Below, in pieces: positions 31,617 through 41,779 of a DNA stretch of 64,000 bases. Source of the DNA: Urechis unicinctus (taxonomy: Eukaryota; Annelida; Polychaeta; Xenopneusta; Urechidae); contig CM067346.1 in NCBI GenBank assembly GCA_034190875.2, positions 17,325,592 to 17,389,591 on the forward strand. The letters run 5' to 3'. The translations under genes and the position numbers were made by a program. Each line of letters begins with the position of its first letter. Position 1 is the stretch's first letter. The notes under the pieces were generated by a model, which saw nothing but the letters and a program-made list of their open reading frames with translations, ran no database searches and had not been told where the DNA came from.

Positions 31617-32487
31617 AGTGGACCCGATGATGTACACTATCAATTTTTAAAACACCTTTCAGAGGAATCACTTCAAGTACTTTTAGACATTTTTAATGGA
31701 ATCTGGGAATCTGGAACATTCCCAGATGGTTGGAGAGAGGCTATAGTTGTCCCGATACCCAAGCCAGGCAAGGATAACACCATTCCTACGAACTATCGTC
31801 CCATTGCCTTAACAAGCTGCATCTGCAAACGAGAGAGAATAATAAACAGCCGCCTGGTATGGTTTCTTGAGAGAAACCAACTCATTTCCAGGTTCCAGAG
31901 CGGTTTCCGTCACGCACGTAGCACGACGGATCACCTGGTCCGTCTTGAAAGTTTTATACGTGACGGTTTTGTGAGGGGGGAACATGTGGCGTCGGTCTTC
32001 TTCGATATGGAGAAGGCCTATGACACCACATAGAAACATGGAATCCTGTCGGATTTGAGAAGTATGGGCCTTAAAGGCCGCATGCCTGTTTTTTATCAAA
32101 AAATTTCTTGATAACAGAATTTTTAAAGTCCGTGCTGGCACCACCCTTTCTAATGCTTGTGATCAGGAGTTGGGGGTCCCACAGGGAAGTATTTTATCCA
32201 TTACTCTCTTTAATATCAAAATTAATAGTATTGTTAATGTCATCAAGCCAGGTGTGGATTGTTCACTCTACGTGGATGATTTTTTTATTTATTTTAAGTC
32301 CAAAAATATGAGCACAATTGAGAGGCAGCTCCCACTTTGCCTCAATAACATCCAAAAATGGGCGGATAAAAATGGATTTAGATTCTCTAAATCAAAATCT
32401 GTCTGTATGCATTTTTGCAACATAAGAAATATCTATCCAGACCCAGTTCTCACCCTTGATGGCAATGTTATTCCTGTGGTGGTTTGA
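31617..32487 (+). pseudogene. LINE reverse transcriptase remnant
   Basis: Reads SGPDDVHYQFLKHL, IPKPGKD, NYRPIALTSC, FQSGFRHARSTTDHL and FFDMEKAYD (first catalytic Asp, codons from 32001). Further on are GVPQGSILS and LYVDDFFIYF (catalytic YVDD at 32269-32280), then WADKNGFRFSKSKS. The first part lies in one frame and stops at TAG 32031-32033, where the family normally has Trp. The frame shifts again before GVPQGS. After LDGNVIPVV (about 32480), only about 25 residues of the usual thumb (RNLNFKAHISYLRKK) are left before the sequence jumps to the region preceding RNase H, so roughly 200 residues usual for the family are missing. Confidence 0.92.
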
Positions 32488-32496
32488 GAATAATTT

Positions 32497-33123
32497 TTGA
32501 CAGGAATCTCAATTTTAAAGCTCACATTTCTTACCTCCGTAAGAAATGTTTTAGAGCAAGCAATCTTGAAAACCCCAACAGTAGATATATTGCTGACAGC
32601 CAACACGAAGGGTTCTCATGAGCCTGATTTTTTCCTTCACCAATTTAGAGAGATAAAGGATAAATATTCGGACCGTTCTGCCCTTTACACAGACGGTTCG
32701 AAAGAAGACAATAAAATTGGAGCTGCAACCATTATGGGGAAATATGTTTTTAACATGAGCCTACCACCTCCACTGTCAATTTTCCACGCTGAGCTAAAAG
32801 CTCTTTCCATTGCACTTGGCCTTATTGCCCAATCAAGTAAAAAGCGTTTAGTTGTATATTCCGACTCCCTGTCTGCCCTGGAGGCAATCACAGAGAGTAA
32901 TTTACGTAATGGTTTTATTCTAAATGTTGTGCTTTTATATTCTCAATTGACAGATCGTGGCAAGGATATTTTGTTCGTATGGGTGCCGAGTCATGTTAGT
33001 ATCCCTGGTAATGAGAGGGCAGACAGAGCTGCCAAAGAAGCACTCAACATGAATGTGACTGAGGTTAAAGTCCCCTTTACAGACTTTAAACCTCAGGTCG
33101 TCCATTTTTTTAAACAGAAATGA
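32497..33123 (+). pseudogene. LINE RNase H domain remnant
   Basis: A 208-codon open frame; the domain itself starts near residue 65. All expected catalytic positions are visible: ALYTDGSK (Asp), FHAELKAL (Glu), VYSDSLSALEAI (Asp), then WVPSHVSIPGNERADRAAK (His and the last Asp). In I-type LINEs this domain removes RNA after reverse transcription. The N-terminal part of the open frame is an out-of-frame reading of the RT thumb, not real protein. The domain looks intact in sequence although the element around it is dead. Confidence 0.93.
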
Positions 33124-33132
33124 CAGGACCAG

Positions 33133-33477
33133 TTGGATGAATCCATCGCAAACAAACTTCACGAAATTCAGCCCTTACTTGGGGAGTGGCCACAGAGCTG
33201 CATAGAGAGCAGCAGAGAGGAGGCTATTCTTGCTCACGCTCGTATAGGACACACCTATACAACTCATGCCTTTCTACTAAGGGATGAGCCCATCCCTGAA
33301 TGCATTCCTTGTCAATGTACCTACAACGTCAAGCACATTCTCATCGAATGTGCTAATTTGATTTTAATCCGAAATCGCTTCTTCCGGGTTCAAACCCTTT
33401 CAGAATTGTTTGAAAGGGTGAATCAATCCAAGATACTTGGATTCATAAGAGAGATTAGACTTTTCTATAGATTATAG
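33133..33477 (+). pseudogene. LINE C-terminal Cys/His segment
   Basis: Continues from the RNase H frame after a stop at 33121-33123 (TGA). Shows REEAILAHARIGHTYTTHAF, then ECIPCQCTYNVKHILIEC, a C-X2-C-X7-H-X4-C pattern found near the C-terminus of many Jockey/I-type LINE proteins, and ends RLFYRL. It probably binds nucleic acid in active elements. Confidence 0.85.
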
Positions 33478-33669
33478 ACCCTACAATTCTCAAATTATTA
33501 TACATAATTCAATTCATATAATTCAATTAATATAATTCAATGAATACCCCTGGGTTTAATTATTAGTAAGTTTTAACCCTTGACTACTTCTTATCCTTTC
33601 TTAATCCTATTTACCCCTTCTTAGGCACCATATAACACACTAGTGTTGGTGTGCCGTTAAACCCTATAC

Positions 33670-33685
33670 TTACCTTACCTTACCT
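33670..33685 (+). repeat. LINE (TTACC)n 3' tail
   Basis: CTTACCTTACCTTACC-type short tail, followed directly by the ATCAC target duplication. Such simple tails are made during target-primed reverse transcription. Confidence 0.85.
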
Positions 33686-33699
33686 AATCACATTCTACA

Positions 33700-33990
33700 G
33701 CAACTACAGCGGCGACAGGATTCACAGAAGTTCTATCACGACAGAAATGCTCATGATCTGCCAGTTCTAAACCCTGATCAGTCTGTTAGTGTGCAAGATC
33801 ACGACTCTGGGCGATGGAAACCAGCAACAGCATTGCAGAAATGTGATGAATCCAGATCGTACATTGTCGAAATGCCTGATGGTAAAACGTTCAGAAGAAA
33901 CAGTGGGCAGATTCGTAACATACCTACACCAGAAAAAAGTGTAAAATTCACCACACCACTTGTGTCTACACGCAGCAGTGAAGCACCCTG
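33700..33990 (+). pseudogene. pol: Gypsy integrase C-terminal remnant
   Basis: After the LINE, Gypsy sequence resumes in the same orientation: RRQDSQKFYHDR, then SVSVQDHDSGRWKPATALQK and RSYIVEMPDGKTFRRNSGQI. This is the small SH3-like C-terminal integrase region of Ty3/Gypsy elements, which binds DNA. It exists only once in the window because unit 1 ends earlier. Part of a broken element. Confidence 0.92.
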
Positions 33991-33991
33991 A

Positions 33992-34414
33992 TTCCAGTAA
34001 GCAGAGATTCCCAAGTGCAACTCGAACAGCAACTCGAACAGCCGATAACAGATTCGATGACTAGTGATGTGTTTTCATAAACAGTGAGGCGATAATTATC
34101 ATCATTGTCATCAGTGAACAGTGGAAATAGTATGTTATACTATTCAAGTATATTGCTGCAAAATATTCAGTTATATGATTTGGGAACAATAAACAGTTCC
34201 AGCAAAATGAGATAAGCTTAGTATCATTAATCAAAGGTAGTGATTTGACATTATTCCTAGCTATATCAATGAGTTTTGAGAAGAACTGTAAAGTGAAAAC
34301 AACTCGTTAACATTTAACATAATTTTATTACACAGTTAGAATGGTTATCATAGTTTTTCGGACAAGACAGTGTTACACCAACGTACTCAGTTCATTCTTC
34401 TCTGGTAAGGGGGA
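33992..34414. other. Gypsy 3' untranslated region and purine tract
   Basis: About 420 bp between the integrase end and the 3' LTR, with no recognisable envelope gene. It ends with AAGGGGGA (34407-34414), a purine-rich tract in the usual place for priming plus-strand DNA. Confidence 0.8.
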
Positions 34415-34596
34415 TGTGATAGTATGAGCTATTCGTGTATCCTTATGTCAGTGTATATCCTTAATGTATACAGTCATGTGCAAAACAACTTCCTCTGGGG
34501 CTCGACTCAACAGCCAAGCACATGTAACATCACTCGGAGGAAGCAGTCAGTAATAAACGCCTTTATTGTGTTACTACTTGTTCCCGCATCATTACA
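34415..34596 (+). repeat. Gypsy 3' LTR
   Basis: 182 bp, TG...CA, about 95% identical to the two 5' LTR copies. It is followed at once by GACGT (34597-34601), the right target-site duplication. Confidence 0.95.
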
Positions 34597-34601
34597 GACG
34601 T
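34597..34601 (+). other. Gypsy target-site duplication, right
   Basis: GACGT, matching 24161-24165 and 28688-28692. Confidence 0.85.
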
Positions 34602-36166
34602 CGGCTGTGAAATACAGCTATTATGGCTCTTATGTTTATGAATATATCATGATCAAAGATGAAACACCACTGTAGCTTATATCACTTAATATCTAAAGAG
34701 TACCCACTTTAAAATGGATAATGGAATGTACTTCTGTTGATAGATGCAACGATCCTGAATCATGATCGAATGTAGCAGTGAAGGTGTGTGACCAAGTGTG
34801 ACCAAAAAATTGTTCATGGAAGATGAGGTCTATGAAGACACCACGATATGGTGTCCGCCTAACTTTTCCATGCAGCGTTCCCGGATGATATTAACCTCCC
34901 GCTACTTGAAGCGGCATTCACAAAAAGATACAATCATCACGCGGTGTCCCTGTGAGACCACACATTCATTACTTTAACGACGACGTTCAACAAACCATGT
35001 GTTCCTGGTTTCGTAATTTACCAGAGAACTAGGGAAGTAATAACAAAAACGTTTCATCAATATTGTAAATATTGATAGCAAATTCGCTCCAATTGCTTTG
35101 TTCGATCTTGCATGTGTTTATTACTCCCTCTCATTATTATTTCTGTTATCATTACTATAGGTTGATACTAGTGTTGTATGTCTAAGAATTACTTGTCTCC
35201 CATGATAGTTCCCCACACAATTCCCTGGTCTAATATACTTAACTGACAGCACCTAGATCGGATTGCCTTGTGTCGTGATGATCATCCCGGAGTCTACTGC
35301 AGAGTTGACATGGTAATACGTTATGTTTGAATTACAAGACAGCGCTATGGCTTGCCGTTTGATATGACAGATGTGGCAAACCACTTGATGTCTATTTATT
35401 TGGAAATAGCTGGATTCTTGTAGCAATATATGACGATACTAACATAACCAATAATGAGCACAAGGATCAGCTGCAGTGATTCGGACATACTCGTTTAAGT
35501 TTTGCATATTTGCAGACATAACGCCTGGGGGCAAATACAAAACTTTAATCAAGATTTTAAAGAGACAGCCTTTTGATGTGTGATTTTGATTTAAGAGTAT
35601 TGTTATAACATCTATTTTCAGCGATCAATATTGCCATTAGTGCTTTGCGATAACAAATTGTGCATTTTCAGGTATTGCACCTATATATAACTGAGTAAAG
35701 TATATGCACTTGAACCTAAGCTGCACCATTGATACATAAACAAACGGATAAGAGTACTGATAAGCATATAGAATATCCAATTTGTAAACTTCGGATATGC
35801 TAGTGTATCCAAGCATTGTGACCTCAAATTCCTATGTTTTTTTTATTTACCTTCTATAAGCCTAAAGACATCGACTTAAAACCTTCATCATCATCTGCAT
35901 TAGAGCTTGGCGGATGTCATCAATCTAAAGGATACGGTTATTCTATAATGCAATGTATTTGTCAAACACGTGCATCGAACATTGTAAAAGCATTAACAAA
36001 ACTACTGATTTCGACGATTTAAGCGCATAATACATCGCAGGTAGGCATCAAAGCATCACCTGTTACAAGAAGATTTCTGATGTGTTTACCAAGTCTTAAG
36101 AAATGCTTTACCAAATTTTGACCGCCGAAAAACAAATATAGTGCGCACGATTTGATTAGAACGCAT
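34602..36166. other. Non-coding stretch right of the nest
   Basis: Flanking DNA without recognisable gene, RNA or repeat. Open frames are at most 62 codons. Confidence 0.45.
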
Positions 36167-36340
36167 ATCTGAAACGTGCGCATTAGCAATTTCAGTTGCT
36201 GCAAGCGCCGACCGTTGGACACTCTTTAGCAACCTCAAGAACCGAGCTGAGCACAGATAGAAAATATGGGGGTTAATATGCGTATGCCGATAAATCGAGC
36301 CAATAGGGATAAAGATCTGCAAATACGTCTAGTTTCTAGA
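36167..36340 (+). repeat. 174-bp tandem repeat, copy 1
   Basis: Starts ATCTGAAACGTGCGCATTAG and ends ACGTCTAGTTTCTAGA. It is repeated directly at 36341 with about 90% identity or better, apart from one-base indels. Confidence 0.92.
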
Positions 36341-36515
36341 ATCTGAAACGTGCGCATTAGCAATTTCAGTTGTGCAAGCGCCGACCGTTGGCACTCTTTG
36401 CAACCTCAAGAACCGCGCTGAGCACAGATAGAAAATATGGGGGTTAATATGCGTTTGCCGATAAATCGAGCCAACAGGGTAAATTAATCCGGTTCTGCAA
36501 ATACGTCTAGTTTCT
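36341..36515 (+). repeat. 174-bp tandem repeat, copy 2
   Basis: Head-to-tail partner of 36167-36340. Several differences are loss of a single base, and one short segment near 36480 is added. Minus-strand open frames across both copies share a peptide (HTHINPHIFYLCSARFLRL). That reflects the duplication and is not evidence of coding. Confidence 0.92.
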
Positions 36516-39500
36516 ACTTCCATTAGATTTTAAGCGTTTAAGCATTTCCAACTAAAACCACTTGTGAAATATGCGTCACTGGTCAAACATTTTGGAACAA
36601 TTACCATCAAACATTTAGAAATTGCTATCTCAATTCAGCGGGATGTTTAGGCTGAATAAATCATTGATGTGCAAATAAATAGTGTTTCTAGCTGTCAGTA
36701 GTGCGATTGCATATCGTTGTTGCCCCATTATGACGCCTCGATCGAATAAAAAGTAAAATATTCCGCTAGCTAGGCGCTAAATCACTTATCAATCGATATT
36801 GCAATTAAATGGGAGTTGTACTTTAACACACCGGGAGACAAAGTGTACATATTTGCCTCAGGTAGATTCTTATTCTACGCAGCATACGCCCAGCAAATTA
36901 AGCTTAAAGCCACTTTTTGTATACGTAGCTCCATGCTTCAATACTTTATTCTAACTGGAAACCATAATAGAAAAGTAAACGTTTTTGCATTGTGACAAAT
37001 TGTGACTGCTGGTTAAGATGCATATTACATTGTTTACATTTTAACTAAGGTCAATCCAGAAAAAAAACATTACCAATCACTCGTACGCAACATTTTGCGA
37101 TTACTCGAGCAGTGTGCTTTTTTCATGGTCGTTATTTTAGTGCAGCGTCGTGCAATGCTAAATGAAAAAGCATCTGGTGTTAGCTACATACATTGGACGT
37201 CAAATGACATTTGGTTGTCCCATTAAAAGTTCGGAAATCAGACAGTTGGATATTAGTTGGTAGAATTTGCCGATACAATTCAGCTGCACGAAGTAAAATG
37301 AGGGTTTGGAATGTACTACAGACTATGGTATATGCTAGCTACAAAACATAATGATAACCTGCGCTAAAACATTATTGAAAACTGTTTTGTTTTCCTAAAT
37401 GTGTGCACGAGAGATATTTGTGTTGCACCCAAATGTATAAACGTAATCAATGATTTACAAATAGGTCAACAGTGAACGCCAATATCGCAACAACTACAAA
37501 AGAGAGGAATTTAAGAATTGAGCGACTGTTTACACCCAACATTACTATGTATTCTACCCGTATATGTCTATATAAGGCGAAAGCCTACAATTATTTGTTG
37601 ACTTCGAGATCGTAGAGGAGCATTTATTGACGCATCATTTGATTTTTAACTTACTGCATTGGAATTAGAAATGGCTTATTAATAGAACATGCTTACATTC
37701 CGACGACATGAACGCATATCTTCGGTACGTTCGACAATAGGCCATGTAAATTTCACCTGTAGCAAGCCATATATACCGTGGGGACATTTGTGCTTTGTCG
37801 AATACTGCGTTCATGCGTGACATGTGCAATTTATCATTCTTATGAATTTCAGAAGCAGTATTATATATGACCAACATATCCGTATTTAGTGGCGAAAGTT
37901 TTGATTAATATTGATTGTCTACCATATCTAGATTATATTTTTTTGTATATGTAAACGCTATAATCCTTGAACACTTTATTGGCTTTTGTCAGGGGCTTCA
38001 CTGTCTTCTGTGCTTACGTCACTGTACATTTTATTTCAAGCAACATAAATAAATAAAGCTAGGTTTATAACACCAAATATCCAGTCTTGGCGTTTTTATG
38101 CTTACTGCGATAAAAAGGAAATTATTCGTTCATTCAACCTCCACTACCTTGCGTTATTTTTTTTATGATTGTCATGCAACTGGTGTTTTGACGCTTTCCA
38201 TATATTTTGCATTGCTTGTGCACTTCTTATCATGAGCATGACACGAGACTTGCACAGGTGTCACATAGTTATTGTTAGTTTTTTTAAGGAATAGCGGGTG
38301 ACAGTTGCTTGGAACATCGTATGTCATTAGGCATGAATAAGATTATACAGAGGCTAGTCAAATTGCCTGTGCAGCTGTCGAACAAGCAATCTCTATTTCC
38401 CATGAATTATTCAACACTTATTGTATTACCGATTTGACGCAGCAACAACATCATTCTTAGCTCTGTTATCCAGTTTACCATTTCAATGTGATGCAGACGT
38501 TGACCTAAGCATGCGCAAACATATATATATACTCTGAGGCACTAACAGACGTGTTGTCATTTCAAATCCGAGTCATAGTCTCTATGCGGCTGTGTTGTTG
38601 AAAGCAGAATGCGAACGTCTACTGCAGAAAACCCACAGCATTGGGTGGAATGCTGTCAATAATGTAGATCAAGTGAGGCTATATTTGCAACGCAAAGAAT
38701 ATTACATTGAAAAAGCTACAACACAGTAACACGGTGGTTCCTTGCCGCATGAGCATGGTAGCGTGAGCCACCACGGCATGGTTCCGGATTGAGCAACGCC
38801 CGTCAAACATTTACTATTTTTAGACTTACCCTCGGTTGAAATATCGACTCTTTGTTGGCATATGCAACCCTTTCCGACGTCTGTGTATTCTAAGAAAGGT
38901 GCGGCAAATGGTTGACGGCAAAGCCGGTTATCAACTACTAATTGATACGGAATAACAAATAATTTGCGTCTGCAAAGTTTTTTGACAAATATCCCACCTA
39001 AACGTGCCTTCAGTGGTTGTCACAAATATAATCGACTAGATGGAAACTCTGGCGTCGTAGAATATCACATATATAAGCAAAATAACCGCTGGTGGGCTAA
39101 GAACCGATTTCCTGACAACCTTTTCATGAAAAGACCGCATGTATTTATATTGTTTACCATTTAAGTGTCAGTTTTGTATTGTGAGTTTTCAATAGTTGTG
39201 AGTTTCCCAGTTTAGGTTTCAAGTCTTGAAGGCTCAGCAAATTGACGAATTTGTGTACGCTTCTTCAGATTGCAGCAATAGAAAGATGAAGCGATTCGAT
39301 ATAAGGAACACTTTAACAATGAAATTAAGCTAATTAAGACCAAGGTTAACATTGATGGTGTGGGATATGGCCCCAAAGTTGTGATTACCTGCGACAACAA
39401 AACCGCTTCCGGTGATGTCACCAGTAAGTGCGAGGCAAACAGCTCAGAACAATCTATCTATTGTTCAAGGGCATATGCCAATATGCGTGACTTTATTGCT

Positions 39501-40441
39501 GCTTGTACGCGTGTTCGTTGTCGCTATAAGCCAGTAACTGCTACAGTCATGTTACATTGGTTGAATCAGTAACAGTATAACTGTGGTGTTATGTTATTTT
39601 GTAGCAGTGAATGTTATTGCAGTCCATCTTGCCGACAGATTGATTTCTTGATGTTGTGGCGGGATCAGGTAGTCAACCCCCAGATAAAGTCTCAAGCATG
39701 ACTATCATATATTAACCCAAGACCGCACCATTTCATTTATCACTGCAGCCATCCGAGCGACGCCCACTACAGGGTGGTATTCTCTTTTAGTCTGAAAAGA
39801 AGATCAAAATCAAATATGACTGTCTAGTTGCTGCAGCCTCCTGCTGCAGATATCTTTATTACTGTCGATATCATATCGCACAATGCAATCTTCCGATAAT
39901 CGACTTCCACAATATGAGTTTTTGAGGTTAGCCTGAATAAATCTTACACTTTTGTCCCCTGAGCTATGCAAGTTAAACAATCAATATCCAAATCAAATCA
40001 CTCGTACTGATCGATCGACGATAAAAAAATTGCTTTCCAAGAAGCAAAGACAGAATTTTTTTGTACGCGTGACGTTCCGTTATGATCACGATTTTTAATA
40101 CAATAATTTAAACGTTCATCATACATGAATTTTAAAACGTCACCTGTATACAGCTACCCAACTATAACACACTACACACGTTTCAAAGCAGCCATATGCC
40201 ATATTGCTTAGGTTATAAGAAACCTTGACCCTATTTCCAAAATAACATCCTCAAATACGAAATATTTGCATGCAACACATTTGAGCGGCATGTTGTAATA
40301 ATCAATACCAGGAGGTTGCCATATTGCATGAAGTCTCACGTGACTCTAGTATCAGAAACATTATGATGTAACACATGTTCTATCCTTGTAGCACGGTATG
40401 AATACTCTTGCCAACACATTTGAGCAAGTCTTTCTTTGATG
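36516..40441. other. Gene-free AT-rich stretch
   Basis: No recognisable gene. A tRNA-like string occurs around 38745-38795 (GGTAGCGTGAGCC then GGTTCCGGATT) but does not fold into a convincing tRNA by eye. The island at 36865-36885 resembles 6730-6750. Confidence 0.4.
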
Positions 40442-41192
40442 TTAAATCAAAGAGTTTATAGCTAAGAGAGCTCACTCGAGGCTTCCGCCCGAGGAAATAT
40501 GTGAAGATGACACCTGTTAGCCGAAGCGTCATTGTCATAGCGTCTAGTCATAGCGGCTCTTAAAACCACGTTAAATGCTCTGCTAACGTTGGAGCTGTTG
40601 TGGCCTCAACCAATCAGGTGACTCCATATCTTTAACAGCCACCAAGCCCCGAGACGTTGGATCAACAATCCCATGTGTTTTTGTTGTTTTCATGGCATGT
40701 AATTTCATAATCGTCACGCAGCTCAGCGTAGCTATAAACTCTTCGCTCGAGACTTTAACATCCCCCAGACATGCCACTAATGTTTATGTCGACACCAGGC
40801 CAGTTCCCTCGCTTCAGATATTTATGGACAATCTAAAACTACCATCCACAGTGCGGAGATTAAAGATCGAGGGTCGTTAACTGCACGGACGCTGTTAGAG
40901 GCGAACTGTTTTCCATAATTTATCAAGTTGACATTAATTCAGTTGAGTGCTTGCTATTTTCGCAATTCATAAGCCTATTGTGCGACGTGTTATGGCAAAG
41001 GCAAGGCTCTGTGACAAGACATTTTTTCCGCTCTCAACAATTGCAATGACGTCACCCCAGTATTGCGATGAGCTTTTGTTTGTGTCACGGTAGCGCCACC
41101 TTACGATTGCAATTTGTTATGATTAGAGAAGCGTTCACGGCAGAGCCTCTGGAAGTGTGCCCTCTTAGCGTAGCTATAAACTCTTTGGTTAA
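40442..41192 (-). mobile_element. MITE-like element, inverse copy
   Basis: About 750 bp bounded by TTAA at 40442-40445 and 41189-41192. Just inside lie terminal inverted repeats around CAAAGAGTTTATAGCTA (left about 40448-40464; reverse complement at right about 41170-41187), and a third inverted copy of the motif is internal near 40727-40744. The body aligns in reverse complement with 23054-23690. No protein is encoded. A TTAA duplication would suggest piggyBac-type mobilisation, but the termini alone do not settle the superfamily. Confidence 0.7.
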
Positions 41193-41779
41193 ATTGCAAA
41201 GCTAGTGTGACAAAACCTCATAGATCTGTGTTCGCTTGAAAAGTGGCACTGAATACAATGTAAACATTATGATTTAGCTGGATGCATGATACAGTATTAT
41301 GAGCGTTTTCTTGCATTATGTGCCACTCTTTGGAACACATAGACAAATCTGTAAAAAAAATGGCCACCAATACTACTTGAGTGCAAACAAATAGCAAAAA
41401 TCTTTAAAACATTTACTTATTGAACGTTAGTAACAGCAAATTGTTTTGTCCAATTACTATGAGTCCAACTTACCACCGTTACAGTTTTACCATTGCGTTC
41501 CGCGTAATTAGAGAAGCCTCCCCGTGTTTACCAATGATAACATATTATCAGGCCAACATCAAAATGGGCAATATTTCAAAAATATGTGCAGAGGACAAAT
41601 GATGGTGAAATGATAGATAGGGAATTGCGTATTCTTTCTGTATCTGCGTGGAAAGAGAAGAATGTAGTGCTGTCACAACTTATGAGTTGTGCTATGGTCT
41701 CTTGTGGCTTGGCGGTATCAACAATGGTATAGCCGTGAGCCAGATAGCACTACTGAAAAAAATTAATGTGCGCTTGTTC
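41193..41779. other. Non-coding stretch
   Basis: Nothing recognised. Lies between the inverse MITE-like copy and copy B block 1. Confidence 0.4.

Larger units (their letters stand above)
27445..32010 (+). repeat. Recent tandem duplication, unit 2
   Basis: Head-to-tail copy of 22981-27432. It is about 100 bp longer, mainly because of a private 49-bp insert with its 10-bp target duplication (27648-27716), plus small indels. Beyond about 32010 the LINE and Gypsy continue. Unit 2 therefore adjoins the original right side of the nest and unit 1 is the extra left-hand piece. Confidence 0.95.
30993..33686 (+). mobile_element. I/Jockey-group LINE inserted in Gypsy integrase
   Basis: 2.69 kb, 5'-truncated, flanked by ATCAC (30988-30992 and 33687-33691). 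Order: end of the endonuclease-RT linker (KPWFSDACRDAV on a neighbouring frame), reverse transcriptase (about 31617-32480), RNase H (about 32600-33070), C-terminal Cys/His segment (about 33290-33360) and a 3' UTR with ATAATTCAATT repeats near 33500-33540. It ends in a TTACC/TTACCTTACC tail at 33670-33685. RT plus a C-terminal RNase H points to the I clade or a close relative within the Jockey superfamily. It is dead: in-frame stop at 32031-32033, frameshifts, and a large internal gap between RT and RNase H. Confidence 0.94.
28693..34596 (+). mobile_element. Ty3/Gypsy LTR retrotransposon fossil, fuller copy with LINE insertion
   Basis: Both LTRs are present (28693-28875 and 34415-34596). Parts: primer-binding TGG just inside the 5' LTR; reverse transcriptase (about 29.0-29.7 kb); RNase H (29.7-30.0 kb); integrase zinc-binding and core region (30.3-30.99 kb); LINE insertion (30993-33686); integrase C-terminal region (about 33.7-34.0 kb); non-coding 3' part; purine-rich tract AAGGGGGA at 34407-34414. 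No gag or protease was recognised. It is broken, with several breaks, and looks moderately old from about 5% LTR divergence. Confidence 0.93.

Noticed and set aside
34424-34675. 83-codon frame overlapping the 3' LTR
   Set aside because: It is mostly LTR sequence read in one frame, with no similarity to an envelope or host protein.
36167-36515. CRISPR-like direct repeats here and in the minisatellite at 4170-4385
   Set aside because: Units are adjacent or degenerate, without regular spacers, and the DNA is eukaryotic in character.
36086-36523. Two minus-strand frames sharing a peptide (HINPHIFYLCSARFLRL)
   Set aside because: The similarity comes from the 174-bp tandem DNA duplication; frames differ outside it.
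38745-38795. Possible tRNA (GGTAGCGTGAGCC ... GGTTCCGGATT)
   Set aside because: Arms do not pair into a cloverleaf by eye, and the B-box match is poor.
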